Below, piece after piece: positions 33,385 to 44,199 of a stretch of DNA of 64,000 nt. The position numbers and the translations under genes were made by a program. Under the pieces are notes generated by a model. The model saw only the letters and a program-made list of their open reading frames with translations. It was not told the DNA's origin and did no database searches. Positions within the stretch are counted from its first letter, which is position 1. Each line of letters opens with the position of its first letter. This DNA comes from Cinnamomum chago (lineage: Eukaryota > Streptophyta > Magnoliopsida > Laurales > Lauraceae): positions 35,501,501-35,565,500 of the forward strand of contig CP142453.1 of assembly GCA_038049695.1 (NCBI GenBank), written 5' to 3'.

Positions 33385-33945
33385 TACCGATGTTTTCCAC
33401 CGAACGTCGGTAATAATTTTTCCGACGCAAATTTTCGTCTGGAAAAAAACGTTTTCGTCGTTAAATATCCGTCATTTTTAATTTTCTTAAAAATAAAAAT
33501 AGATTTACCGACGTTTTAAATAAACGTCGCTAAAAGTTTAAATCAATATTTACTTTAGACCTGAAAATAAAATTTATCTTTGCCGACGATTTTTTTTCGT
33601 CGGCAAAAAACAAAAGAAAAATAAATAAATTATAAAATACTTTTACCGACGTTTTTTTTCGTCGGTAAAATAAAAAAATAAAAAATACAATATTTTTACC
33701 GACGTTTTTTTTTTCGTCGGTAAATTCAAAAATAAAATAAAAACGCACTTTACCGACGTATTTTTTCGTCGGTAAAACTAATATAACGTCGCTAAAATTT
33801 TATTTTACCGACGAATTAAAAACGTCGGTAATAATCTACGATTTTGGGCCCTTTACCGACGTTTTTAATAAAACGTCAGTAAAACTCATTTTTTACCGAC
33901 GAAATTATAAAAGCGTCGCCAAAAAACGTGGCTAAAAGTGCAATT
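33385..33945. repeat. CACTA-1 subterminal repeats, 5' end
   Basis: Same palindromic units as the other end (TTTACCGACG, T-rich centre, CGTCGGTAAA), with about a dozen pairs. Probable TNPA binding sites and promoter context of the element. Confidence 0.92.
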
Positions 33946-33955
33946 TGTTGTAGTG

Positions 33956-33958
33956 GAT
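33956..33958 (+). repeat. Target-site duplication GAT (right) of CACTA-1
   Basis: GAT directly after TAGTG, identical to 15,638-15,640. Confidence 0.93.
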
Positions 33959-34175
33959 CTCATCAAGAATTGTATCGCCTCACTCATATTTGAATTCTTT
34001 TTGTCATTATTATTGATGACATTTATTAGTAGAATGTAAATTTTCAACAAGTTTTTACTTTAAATAAAATAGAATGAGTATTAAAATGGGCATTTAGAAA
34101 AAAAATGATATTTGTGATGATTATATCCTACCCAATTATTAGATTATATCCTACCCATCCAGCACTCTTTCTCCT
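33959..34175. other. Flank between CACTA-1 and Sirevirus remnant
   Basis: AT-rich. It contains the direct repeat GATTATATCCTACCCA at 34,119 and again 24 bp later. The left boundary of the truncated retroelement is not visible. Confidence 0.4.
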
Positions 34176-34775
34176 TTGCCCAAAACAAAATGTAATTATT
34201 ATGGCATTGAAGGGCATTTTAGGTTTGATTGCAAATTAAGAAGAAGAAGCCATGTGTCTAAACCCATCTATGAACCCAAAAAGGTAGAATCTAAATCTAT
34301 GAAGGGTAAGACACTAAAAATAAAAGAAGACTCCAAAAAGATTAAACAACTTAAATCAATTAAAATGGAGTCTCCTAATATAGATTCTAAAAAGGTTAAA
34401 CAAGTTAAACCAAGTTTAAAAGAATCTATAAACAAAAAGCTTCTCAACCTATCTCCCTTAAATCAACCCATGAAAGAACTTTTGAAGAAAATAACAAAGT
34501 TAAATTTAAAATTCAAAAGTCAAATAAAGGGAGAAAATAAGAAGAAAAGAAAAGTGAATCAATCCCCTAAGAAACAAACTCACCAACCCCAAAAGACTAA
34601 TCACCAATCTAAGCTAAATTTAGTCAAATCTAAATATCATGGTGATAAGTTCAAATTGAAAATTTATCAAGTCAAATCTCCTATAGTTGGTGGGACTCCT
34701 AGACTAGACCTCAAGGATCAACCCTCTCAAGACCTTAGGTGGATTCCTAAAGTTAGATACTTAGACAAACCTTAA
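34176..34775 (+). pseudogene. Sirevirus gag-pol remnant with zinc knuckle
   Basis: A 199-codon open frame. It begins with a degenerate CCHC knuckle (CNYYGIEGHFRFDC; second cysteine changed to tyrosine), then a Lys/Ser-rich stretch, and ends with DLRWIPKVRY. In Sirevirus polyproteins a knuckle and a basic linker precede W-V/I-PK, just before the protease. Here the frame stops there, and protease, integrase, reverse transcriptase and RNase H are all missing before the 3' LTR, indicating an internal deletion. It was not assigned a start because the 5' part is truncated. Confidence 0.65.
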
Positions 34776-36440
34776 GGCCTTGAACCTCATTGACCAACCT
34801 ATCCTTTATAGTTAAATCATATTGTTGGTCATGATACATTTGCATTTTATTCTTTGATAGTTACATTTATTAAAATGCATTGTTTCTTTATGATCAATTG
34901 ATTTTGTCTTCATGCACCTTTCTAGATACATGTCATGGTTTTCAAAATCATTTGATTATAATTTCATTATGTTAGATTTGCTTTTTGCGCACATTGAGTT
35001 ACATCTCTTGCATTGCATTTCTATATATGATCAATTGATTGTGATTTCAAAAGCTTTCGTAGCTAGATTAGTCATGATCGATTGTTGTTTTAAGCCATTT
35101 GCATCTTTGCTTATTTAGTTATATTCTTTTTATATGCAAATGTCATTTGGTTCCATGTATGGTTGTGATCTTATTTATATTTGTAGATACCATAGTAGAA
35201 CTCAAATCCATCCTTTATGCTTTCTAGTCATTTTTTTTTGGATGGTTATGATGTTGATTCATGTATATTCTCTAAGTGATATCATCCTTATACATGTGTC
35301 AACTTCATAGTTGTGATCTTGATCATATGAACCTCTTTGAAATCCATTCATTGTATTTCATAGTTATATATATTGTTTGATGGATATCTTAGTTGTTGAA
35401 TTCATATGATTTTGACACTTTGAGAATTGCATGAATTTCCAAGTTATATCCTTTTGCATTGCAATTTACCTTGTTCATCACTATGCTTATTAGTTATATC
35501 ATTAAAAGTGGTGAATATCCATTTATGATGCGTGATGGAATTTTGTGTTTGTCACGTCCTTGCTATTTATCATGTTGTCAAATTCAATTGGTTTCAATTG
35601 GTTTAATTTTTGATTGATTTGATTTCTTGTGAATGTGATAGACCTTGTATACATTGGATTGAACTTGATAGTAATATATTTGTTCCATGTCACACTCCAT
35701 TAGCATCATAATTTTCATGTTTGCCACCTCTCTTGCTCATATAGGTAAATATTATGATCACCATGTTTATGTATTCATAATCTTGGTTGGTTATTAGTTG
35801 AGGTTGGCTTCATGTTTGAATTTCATTTCACTCATCTTGCACTTAATAGTCATATTTATTGATTGAATGAAATGATTTCAAAACTTTCATAGCATGTGAT
35901 TTTCATAGTTAAATTATTTGATGCTATGTTTAGTAAACCCCATTTCATCATGGATAGCTCTAATTTGGATTTATCTTAATAGTTATATTCTTTATAACTT
36001 CATTTTAGAGTAATTGATTTTATAGTCTTATCTTTGAATCTCAATCGGTATTCTTTGTTTTTCCAATTGGTATCCATGATCAATTTTCTTCTATTTGGCC
36101 TTGCTCTTTTGGTAATTTGATCATTTTGTGCTTTATAGTTAAATGTGTATAATCCTTTTCTTGAAAGTTTACCCTCAATTGGTAAAACCATCTTTTTCTT
36201 GCACCAAATAGTTATATCTTTGTCAAAAGTTTCACAAAAGGAGATAATGGATTTCGGGGGAGTGTAAACCTTCATAGGAAGTATTAGTTTTGATCAAATT
36301 GACCATTGGATTTGCTTTGAACCCTTAGAGACTACTTCCATACATGATAACCTGTTATGTATTTCATTTTCGATTTCTTTTGTTAACAGGTGCTACTAAA
36401 AGGTATTTTCCTTGTTTCATGTGTGTATGTATCTTTGCAA
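34776..36440 (+). other. Sirevirus 3' noncoding region with recurring TAGTTATAT motif
   Basis: About 1.7 kb of AT-rich, noncoding sequence between the polyprotein remnant and the polypurine-like cluster. ATAGTTATAT or a close variant recurs around a dozen times (for example near 34,808, 34,857, 35,116, 35,363, 35,490, 35,985, 36,140 and 36,210). This suggests old tandem duplications or a deliberate repeated signal. No gene. Confidence 0.5.
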
Positions 36441-36449
36441 TTTAATGTC

Positions 36450-36834
36450 AAAGGGAGAGAGCATTCAAGTTCTCTACAGGGAAAGAGAATGTCCAAGCTT
36501 CCTAAGGGGAGATATTGTAGGATCTTCAACAGGGGGAGAGAATGCATATCTTGCCAAAGGGAGAGAGTGCATGGACAAAGGGGGAGAGCTAATAGAAGAA
36601 AGAAAGCTTGAGAGCTAAAGAAGATGCTTGGCTAAAGAAGGAAAGAAGAAGAGAAAGCTTGAAGAATGATCAAGCTCCAAGCATCAAGAAGAATGAAGAA
36701 AAAGACTCAGAGCCCAAGCTAAGAGAAGGAGCATCCAAGAGATTTCAAGACGTGTCCAACTTAGGGGGAGCTGAAGACTTAGTGTGTCAAATTCGGTGTT
36801 AAGTAAGTTGCCATCAAATTGCAAAGGGGAAGAT
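36450..36834 (+). repeat. Cluster of polypurine-tract-like motifs before 3' LTR
   Basis: At least seven purine tracts of the type AAAGGGGGAGAG: AAAGGGAGAGAGCA, AAGGGGAGATATTG, AGGGGGAGAGAATGC, AAAGGGAGAGAGTGC, AAAGGGGGAGAGCT, TTAGGGGGAGCTGA and finally AAAGGGGAAGAT directly at the LTR. Multiple PPT-like copies upstream of the 3' LTR are a documented Sirevirus trait. The last one is positioned to prime plus-strand synthesis. Confidence 0.85.
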
Positions 36835-38705
36835 TGTTAGGAATTTTGTGTATTGCAATTTGATGGATGCATTAACACTTTAGCATCATTTGAATTTTCA
36901 CACTTGCATTGATTTAGAAAATCTTGAAATCTTGATTTACACATGCATTGGTTTTTAAACTTGTAGAAATATTGTTTTGTGCATGTTTTGTTTTTAAAAC
37001 TTGGATGCAATTAGTTTTGAAAAGAAGTTTTAGAAATCAAGCAAGCCTATGTTTTAAATCTTTCAAATCATTTTAGGCTTTTCGTGTTTCATGATTTTAA
37101 GCCTCTTAGTTTGATTTAAATCATGATTCCAAGCTTGATTTAATGGCTCAAAAGTTCCCACAATAAATACTTTGAAAAAATACATTTTTAGGGAGTTTTG
37201 GTCCCAGGCCCGGGTCGACCCGCAGTGGGCTCGGTTGACCGGCCCAGGGGACCCGGTCGACCAAGCCCACTGCGAGTCGACCGGGAAAGAGCCGTTGGGG
37301 CTCTTGTCAAACGGTCAGTTTTATGACCGTTGTGTACCAGGTCGACCGGGCACAGGGGCAGGTCGACCAGGGACTAGCCGTTGGGCAGTTTTAGGCTATA
37401 AAATGAAGTTCATTCATTTGCAAAAGTTGGAGATTTTTAAGACTCTTTTGAGGTGTTTGGAGACAAGACAAAATGGATGAACTAAGAGAGACCAAGGGGT
37501 CATTTGGAGAGTTAAAGCTTGGATTAATGAAGTTAAATCTCTAAGTAAGTTTTACCTTTCTTAATCATATGTTATATGCTTTGTTTAAATTATTGGTAAA
37601 TAATTTTTAGCATTATAACTATGATGTGTTGAATCCATTCTTATTTTAATCTTTGATCTAAGTTGGATTGGATTCTTCACTTTGATTTCAAACCAAGTTT
37701 TGTTTTAAAATCTTCATTAATCATGCTTAGCCTAAATCTTTGATTTCTTTTATAGCATGACTCATTTACTTGGTTGAAACTTTATTTGTTGTTTTTCATT
37801 CATTTAAACCTTAGTCAAATTTGTTTAGTTTTGAAAACAACATTGTATATGCATCACATGTTTTAAGTTAAGTCATTTTCATACAACTTGTGAGTCTTTT
37901 ATTTTCATATCATTAACAAGTTGATATTCATACATGTGACTTGCATTAAACTTCAATCAAATCTTTTATGTGCCTTAAACTTTGAAATGCTTTAAGCATA
38001 TATTAATTGAGCTTTGTTTTTAACTTGATTGAAGTTATCACACACACACATCATGAGCATACATCTTTGCATTCATTTAGTGTTTGTGTGAGTTAGTTTT
38101 TCACTTTCATATCCGCCTATTTTAGAGGCAAATATATTGAGCTTAAATTGTATCTCTTAGAGTGTTTTGTATAGACACCTTCTTAGAGAAATTCTTCATT
38201 TGTAAAGGTTATTGATTAGCCTAAGAAAAGCACATTGTAAAGGTTATTGCTTAGCCTAAGAAAAGCATTAGTGTAGAGGTTATTGCTTAGCCTTGGAAAA
38301 GCATCTTGTAAAGGTTGATGTTTAGCCTAGAAAAACAACATTGTAAAGGTTATTGCTTAGCCTATTGAAAAGCATAGATAGTGGAAATCCGGTGGGGTGA
38401 TTAGATCACAAGCCGGTAGTGGATGTAGGCATTGAGGCCGAACCACTATAAACCTTTGTGTTATGGTGCATGCTTGTGGTGATTTCTTTTGTTAGCTTCC
38501 GCATCTTGTTTGGTAAATCATCATATGTGACTAGTTTAATTTAAAGAATTTAAAATTAGTCTAAATTGGTCATATATTTAAAGAATTTAAAATTAGTCTA
38601 AATTGGTCATATATTTAAAGAACTTAAAATTATTCTAAATTGGTCATATTTGTAGCACACCCTATTCAACCCCCCCCCTCTAGGGTTAGGATCCCAGGAC
38701 TTTCA
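36835..38705 (+). mobile_element. Sirevirus LTR (3' LTR of truncated element)
   Basis: 1,871 bp, TGTTAGGAATTTTG to GGACTTTCA, directly preceded by the polypurine tract, so it is a 3' LTR. The U3 part has a cluster of GGTCGACC palindromes (37,195-37,390) and an AACGGTC/GACCGTT pair upstream of CTATAAAAT at 37,396. Five roughly 35-bp tandem units (TTGTAAAGGTTATTGCTTAG type) lie at 38,200-38,375. The following five bases are GCTAG; the matching 5' duplication is lost with the 5' end. Confidence 0.92.
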
Positions 38706-39403
38706 GCTAGACGCTACAAGAACATTGTGCTAGCCACCGAACGTCTTCCCCAATGGTCGCCGCACAATTGTCACCTACAATCTGGGCAGTTGCGCTTTTG
38801 ACGGCCTTTGGAACAACAAAATTGCAATTCCAACTTCCGTTTGTTGTGGTTTCCAGAACCACCTCCACTCCCTCATGATTTGCTTTAATCCCCCATGATC
38901 TGCAATGGTTGCATCCCTCTCAAAAGCTATAAAAGAGACACTTGGGCAAGTAGCAAGCAGATCGAATCCAGCAAAAAAGCCCAGAAACTCTGCCATTTTC
39001 AAGAGAAAAGACTTCCCTTCTTTCATTCTCATGGTGAGAGTCAGGCAACAAGCATTCTCTAGATTGGGTGACCATTTCTGAAACCAACCTTTGTTTCTCT
39101 CACCATGGAAGAATGACAAAGATTGTCTCTACTGTTTTGAAGCAGACTTCTTTATTAATTCTTCTTACTAAAAAAGGTGATGAGTTATAAAGATTGGTGG
39201 AGGTAACTACGTTGCAGACTTCTTTAACTTCATCTCAGGCAGACCTCTGAAGACAACAGTCCCTTCTTTTCTCCTTTCACTCTGTAATTTTCTTGTATTT
39301 GATCTCCGAAGCTTGACGAGGGGGTTGTATAAAAACTTGTAAACAACCTGCACCAAAAAGGTGAGGCAAAGAGAACCCATGTAAACAAAAGTGAAGATGA
39401 TCC
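38706..39403. other. Spacer between two Sirevirus insertions
   Basis: About 700 bp of ordinary base composition, perhaps older host sequence. A 114-codon minus-strand frame (38,775-39,119) has Trp/Phe-rich text but no family I recognise. A second minus frame at 39,207-39,469 overlaps it in style only. No gene supported. Confidence 0.4.
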
Positions 39404-40929
39404 TGTTAGGGTTTTCATTAGTTTGCAATTAGATTGGATACATTCTTTTTCATAAGCTTGATCTCTCATACTTCTTTATTGGAATCTTCTTGCATTATAT
39501 TTAGCTTAGCATCAAAGGTTTTTGCTTAAACATGTTTTGATTTGCTATTTTAAATTAAAAGAAAAAAACTCTTTTATCAGACATGTTAGTCTTTACTCTA
39601 GCCTAGTTCTCCAAGACCAAACTTTTCTCTTAAAATCATTTTTCGAGTATTTAAAAATAGGGAAAGTTCGGTCAGCCGAACTATGTCCGGTCAGCTGTCG
39701 GTTCCGGATCCAGAATGTAAAATCTATGTATCAGGGAATGTCGGTCAGCTTGTCGGTCTGTTGTCGATCAGCTGTCGGTCGACCGAACTACTGTTCGGTG
39801 AACCGACAACCTTACAACGGTCCGCAAATTTCAAAAAATATAGCCATTGGATTATGACCGTTGAGTTCGGTCGACCGAACTCCATTTGTCGGTCGACCGA
39901 CAATTGATCAGTTGGAGACGTATTTCTTATAAAAAGAATCCTTCCTTGGTTTTTGTGCCAACACTTTTGAGACTTTTGAGGGCCAAGGAAGATGGGACAT
40001 TCATGCTAAGCTAGAGGGAAGCTAGGAGGGAAAATCATCATGACAAACCTTTGATTCTTCAATGGGTTTGCTCCTCTTATCTTATTTTATTCATGATAGA
40101 TTTCAAATCTTTGATTTCTTCAAATGGCATGATTAAAGTGTTTAAAGTATTCAAAAGTTTATCATTTTAACTGCATCATTTGATTAGTAATCTCACATGT
40201 TTAGACATTTAATGTTTCTTTCAAACTTGCTAGTTTCATCTTAAACTTTCTAAAAAACAAGTTTGTTCATTATTTCAAAAGACATGTGTAGTTACAGTAT
40301 CTCTTATTTAAATCATTTATGAGCATTGAATTTCAAAAGAGATAGAAGTAGTTTTAAGGCATATGTATCATTTATTGATCTTTGCATTTATCATGCATAT
40401 GCCTTAGTTTGATTACAACTTTCATATCAACCTATGTTAAGAGGCATTTAATTGTATTCACTTGCATCTCATTGTATGCTAGTTTAGGCATAGATTTTTA
40501 GATTAAGAATCTTATTGTAAAGGTTTATGCTTAGCCTATTGAAAAGCATATGAAGTTGTATAGGTTAATGCCTAGCCTTGAGTAAAAAGCATTTGATGTT
40601 GTAAGGTTGGAGGTTAGCCTAAACCTTAAAAATTGATAGTGGAACACTGGTAGAAATATCGGGAGTGGATGTAGGCATGATTGGCCAAACTATTATAAAT
40701 CTCCTTGTTATGGTGATTGTGTGGATGATGCACTTAAATTTATTCTTTTCTTATCAATGTCAACTTTGATTGTATTCATTGGTTCTTTACTTGGTATTAG
40801 ATCTTTCATCAAATATTCAAGTTAATGAACTTTCAAAACATAATTGATATTGGTTTAAAGAAGGATTGGGCATCGTAATTGAGTGTACCCTATTCACCCC
40901 CCCTTTTAGGGTTCGGTTCTAGACTTTCA
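39404..40929 (+). mobile_element. Sirevirus-type copia element: 5' LTR
   Basis: 1,526 bp, TGTTAGGGTTTTC to AGACTTTCA, followed one base later by a Met-tRNA primer site. U3 has GGTCGACCGA-type palindromes (39,665-39,905) directly upstream of TATAAAAA at 39,929. Downstream are GCTTAGCCTA repeats (40,500-40,620), as in the LTRs at 30.4 and 36.8 kb, but overall similarity is limited, so this is a related but different family. Confidence 0.85.
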
Positions 40930-40931
40930 AT

Positions 40932-40943
40932 TGGTATCAGAGC
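40932..40943 (+). promoter_or_regulatory. Primer-binding site, initiator Met-tRNA
   Basis: TGGTATCAGAGC, complementary to the 3' end of plant initiator methionine tRNA, three bases after the LTR end. It primes minus-strand DNA synthesis. Confidence 0.95.
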
Positions 40944-40997
40944 GGGTTACTCCCTTGTGGTCTTACAACCCGGAGTTGATCTATCTCCTTCTCTATT

Positions 40998-43783
40998 ATG
41001 CCAATGTCTAATCCAGAAGGTAGTGCCGTAAACAGACCACCATTGTTTGATGGTACTAACTATGCCTTTTGGAAAGCCCGAATGACCGTGTTTCTCAAAT
41101 CCATTTGTGGTGAGGTGTGGGATGCTGTGGAGGATGGATGGACCCCTCCTACCTTCACAGCTGAAGATGGCACTGTCAAGCCTCTTCCAAAGGCCAGATG
41201 GATAGCTAGTCAAAAAGCGTTGAGAGACTATGATGCTAAGGCTTTGAATGCCATAACCTGTGCCATGAATGTTGAAGAATTCAAAAAGATTATGACATGT
41301 ACCACATCTAAACAAGCTTGGGAGTTGTTGGAAACAAATTATGAAGGAACAACCATTGTTAAGAGAGCCAAGATCCAAATGCTAACCTCCCAATTCGAAT
41401 CTCTAAGAATGAGAGAAGATGAAATGTTTGATGATTTTCGAACAAAGCTAATGGTAATCATTAATGAGATGTGGTCACTCGGTGAGCAAATCCCTGAAGG
41501 CAAAGTTTGTAGCAAAATCCTTAGGTCTCTACCTGAAAGGTTTCACCCCAAAGTGACTTCTATAGAAGAGTACAATGACCCTGAAACTATGAAAGTAGAA
41601 GAACTGTCGGGAAACATTAGAACCTTTGAGATGAAAATGAATAATGCTTGTAATAAATCGAAAGAGAAGAAATCTATAGCTTTGAAGGCTTCTCAACCAT
41701 CTCCATCTAAAGAAGAATCAGGAAATGAAAATGAAAGTGATGATGAAGATGTTGCTTTACTTACTAAAAGATTCTTAAGACAATTTAAGAAAAAGACTTC
41801 AAAGTTTAATAGAAAGGAGAAACCATTTGATAAAAGTAAGAACAAAGTCAGCTCCTCTTCTAAGTATCAATCCAGAAAAGTAAAATGCTACAACTGTCAA
41901 AAGTTTTGACATATATCAACTGAGTGTCCAATGGAAAGGAAAGATAAGAAAAAGACTCTTGTGGCTACATGGGATGACTCTTCTGAAGCTGAATCAGACT
42001 CAGATGAATCACATAAAGATGAGACAGAAAATTACACTATACTAATGGCCACAACAGTGTGTGATCCATCACTTGAGATATCAGAAAATTCTGGAGCAAC
42101 TGATGTTAAGGAATCTGGGAATGAGTTTGAATCTGATTATGACAGCTCAGATAACGAAAAAGAAGATGAAGATCCTCAAGTTACATATGATAGACTTTAC
42201 GAGGAAAGCTGCAAATTGATTGATGCCATGAGCAAACAAAAATCCAAGAACAAAGTCTTAAAAGACAAAATTGAAACCTTAACTGATGAAAATAACATCT
42301 TAGCAATTGAACTAAAAGAAGTTCATTCTAAATTTCAAATTGCTAATGAAAATTTAATTAAGTTCAAGAGAGATGAAAAAGAAGCTGAAACTCTAAAAGA
42401 AGTAAACACACAATTAAGGGATGAAGTCACTCGTCTGAAATGGTTTAAAAAGAAGTATGAATATTCATTTACCCATGGAGAAGAAAATTTTGAAAGACTT
42501 TTTAAAATGGGAAAATATCATAGAGACAAAACTGGATTAGGATTCAACAAAGAAGACAAACCTAATCCTAATGCCTTTACTGTGTTTGTGAAAGGAGAAG
42601 CTTCCTCTAGTAGTCAAAACATTTCTGAAATTACATGTTATTCATGTGGAAGCAAAGGACATGACAAGTATGAGTGCAAAATGAAACAAATGAAAAGACA
42701 GTCCACCAAAACTTGTGTCAACCCCCATAAAGATAAACAGACTAAAATATCTTTTCAAAAGAATTCAATCAATCACTCATTCTCTCAACAATTAAATATG
42801 TTGATGAAACAAATTGGTCGTCTAAAGTTGCAATTCCATAATCATACAAGAACTGTTAAATCAACTGAAAACTACTCTAAGAAATCTTTTCACCAACAAA
42901 ATCCTAACAAAGCTAGATCTCAAGGTCCTAGTGAAATCCATGTCATCCAAAGATTCATATGGGTTCCCAAGAACAAAAGCCTAGTAGTTTACACAGCTCT
43001 TAAAGCTATTGACCAATCCTTGTGGTACCTAGATAGTGGTTGCTCTAGACACATGACTAGGGATAGAGCACATTTCTCATCTTTAATTGAATATGAGGGT
43101 GGAACTGTCACTTTTGGTGATGGAAATGTTGCTAAAGTTGTTGGTAAGGGTACATTGAATGTTCCAAACATGCCTGTTATTGAAAATGTTTTATATGTCG
43201 TTGCTTTGAAACATAACTTGCTAAGCATTTATCAAATATGTGATAAAGATCATGTTGTTAACTTTAGTAGTCATGGTTGTGAGATTTCCAAAAATGGAAA
43301 GGTTATTCTAAGAGGTCTTAGAACCAATGACAACTGTTATGTTATTAGTAACCACAAAGAATCATCCAGTTCAGCCTGTCACATTGCTCATCTTGATGAA
43401 GCTCAACTATGGCATAAAAGACTTGGACATGTGAACTTTAGAGACCTGTCCAAATTGAACAAATATGTTAAGGGTCTTCCAAACATCAGCAAAGAGTAAA
43501 AAACAATTTGTGGAGAATGTCAAAAAGGTAAACAAATCAGAAACTCTCACAAAAAGACCAAGTCTCTAAAGACCTCTAGACCTCTAGAGCTTCTCCATAT
43601 GGACCTGGTTGGTCCAACTAAGAAAGAGAGTAAAGGGGGCAAAAGATACTTTCTTGTTATTGTTGATGATTATTCAAGATTCACTTGGGTTGCATTTCTA
43701 AGAGAGAAATCTGATGCATATGCTGAGTTTAAAAAGATTGTGAAAAGGATCCAAGTTGAAAAAGGAAGAGCAATTGCTCGAAT
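40998..43783 (+). pseudogene. Copia gag-pol, first part (gag, protease, integrase start)
   Basis: One frame from the ATG at 40,998, broken by TGA at 41,907-41,909 and TAA at 43,497-43,499. Gag begins with PPLFDGTNYAFWKARM, the typical UBN2-type start, and has two CCHC knuckles: CYNCQKF (its glycine codon is the TGA), then HISTEC; and CYSCGSKGHDKYEC at 42,640. A Glu-rich helical stretch lies between them. The protease has LDSGCSRHM. Integrase starts with the His-His/Cys-Cys finger (LWHKRLGH; CGECQKGKQ, with a stop between) and the first catalytic Asp region (MDLVGP, VDDYSRF). The frame is then cut by CACTA-2 at 43,784. Confidence 0.93.
43781..43783 (+). repeat. Target-site duplication AAT (left) of CACTA-2
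   Basis: AAT before CACTA, repeated after TAGTG at 58,489-58,491. Taking out the element with one AAT puts both halves of integrase in the same reading frame. Confidence 0.95.
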
Positions 43784-43799
43784 CACTACAACAAAAATC

Positions 43800-44150
43800 A
43801 TTTTTCGCGGCGAATATTTCACAACGTTTTGAGAATTTGTCGCTAAATATTGGTTTTCGCGACGAAAAATTAATTTCGTCGCCTAAAATGAAAATACAAA
43901 TGATTTAACGACGATAATTTTTAATCGACGCTAAATGTTGTCGCGAAAAATTTGGCGCCAAAAAATGGGGCTGGCGCCATGAAGAGGTATAAATTTGGCG
44001 ACGAAATTATTTATTTTGCGACGAGTTTATTTCATCGCTAAATCATCTACATTGTATTTTATTAAAGAGATTTTGCGACAAAAATATTTCGCCGCAAAAT
44101 CCCTTTATAATATTCCGCAATGAATTTATTTCGTCACGGAATGCGTAAAA
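43800..44150. repeat. CACTA-2 subterminal repeats, 5' end
   Basis: Copies of GCGACGAA/TTCGTCGC-type words with variants, separated by AT-rich spacers; the palindromic pairing is as in CACTA-1. Probable transposase-binding sites. Confidence 0.85.
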
Positions 44151-44199
44151 TTTGGGACGCGCGGACTCTCTTCGCGGTTTATTTTTGGAGAGTTATTGG

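Larger units (their letters stand above)
15641..33955 (-). mobile_element. CACTA-1: complete 18.3-kb En/Spm transposon
   Basis: Starts CACTACAACAAA and ends TTTGTTGTAGTG, flanked by GAT on both sides. The terminal inverted repeats extend about 29 bp with two mismatches. Both ends carry dense subterminal repeats made of TTTACCGACG and its complement. Inside, on the minus strand, are TNP2 and TNPA-like genes, both with breaks, so the element is autonomous in structure but probably not in function. It also holds captured host exons, a MITE-like hairpin and a solo LTR. The pyrimidine-rich leader next to the right end and the minus-strand genes show that the right end is the 5' end. Confidence 0.95.

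Noticed and set aside
32852-33430. 192-codon Ser/Leu-rich frame on the minus strand
   Set aside because: Produced by the GAGAGA/CTCTCT repeats and subterminal array of CACTA-1. Compositional only.
33385-33945. CRISPR-like regular repeats
   Set aside because: Palindromic repeats with irregular spacers at the end of a DNA transposon in plant DNA; they are subterminal transposase sites.
38775-39469. Minus-strand frames between two LTRs
   Set aside because: No family, splice context or start signal recognised. Kept only as a described spacer.
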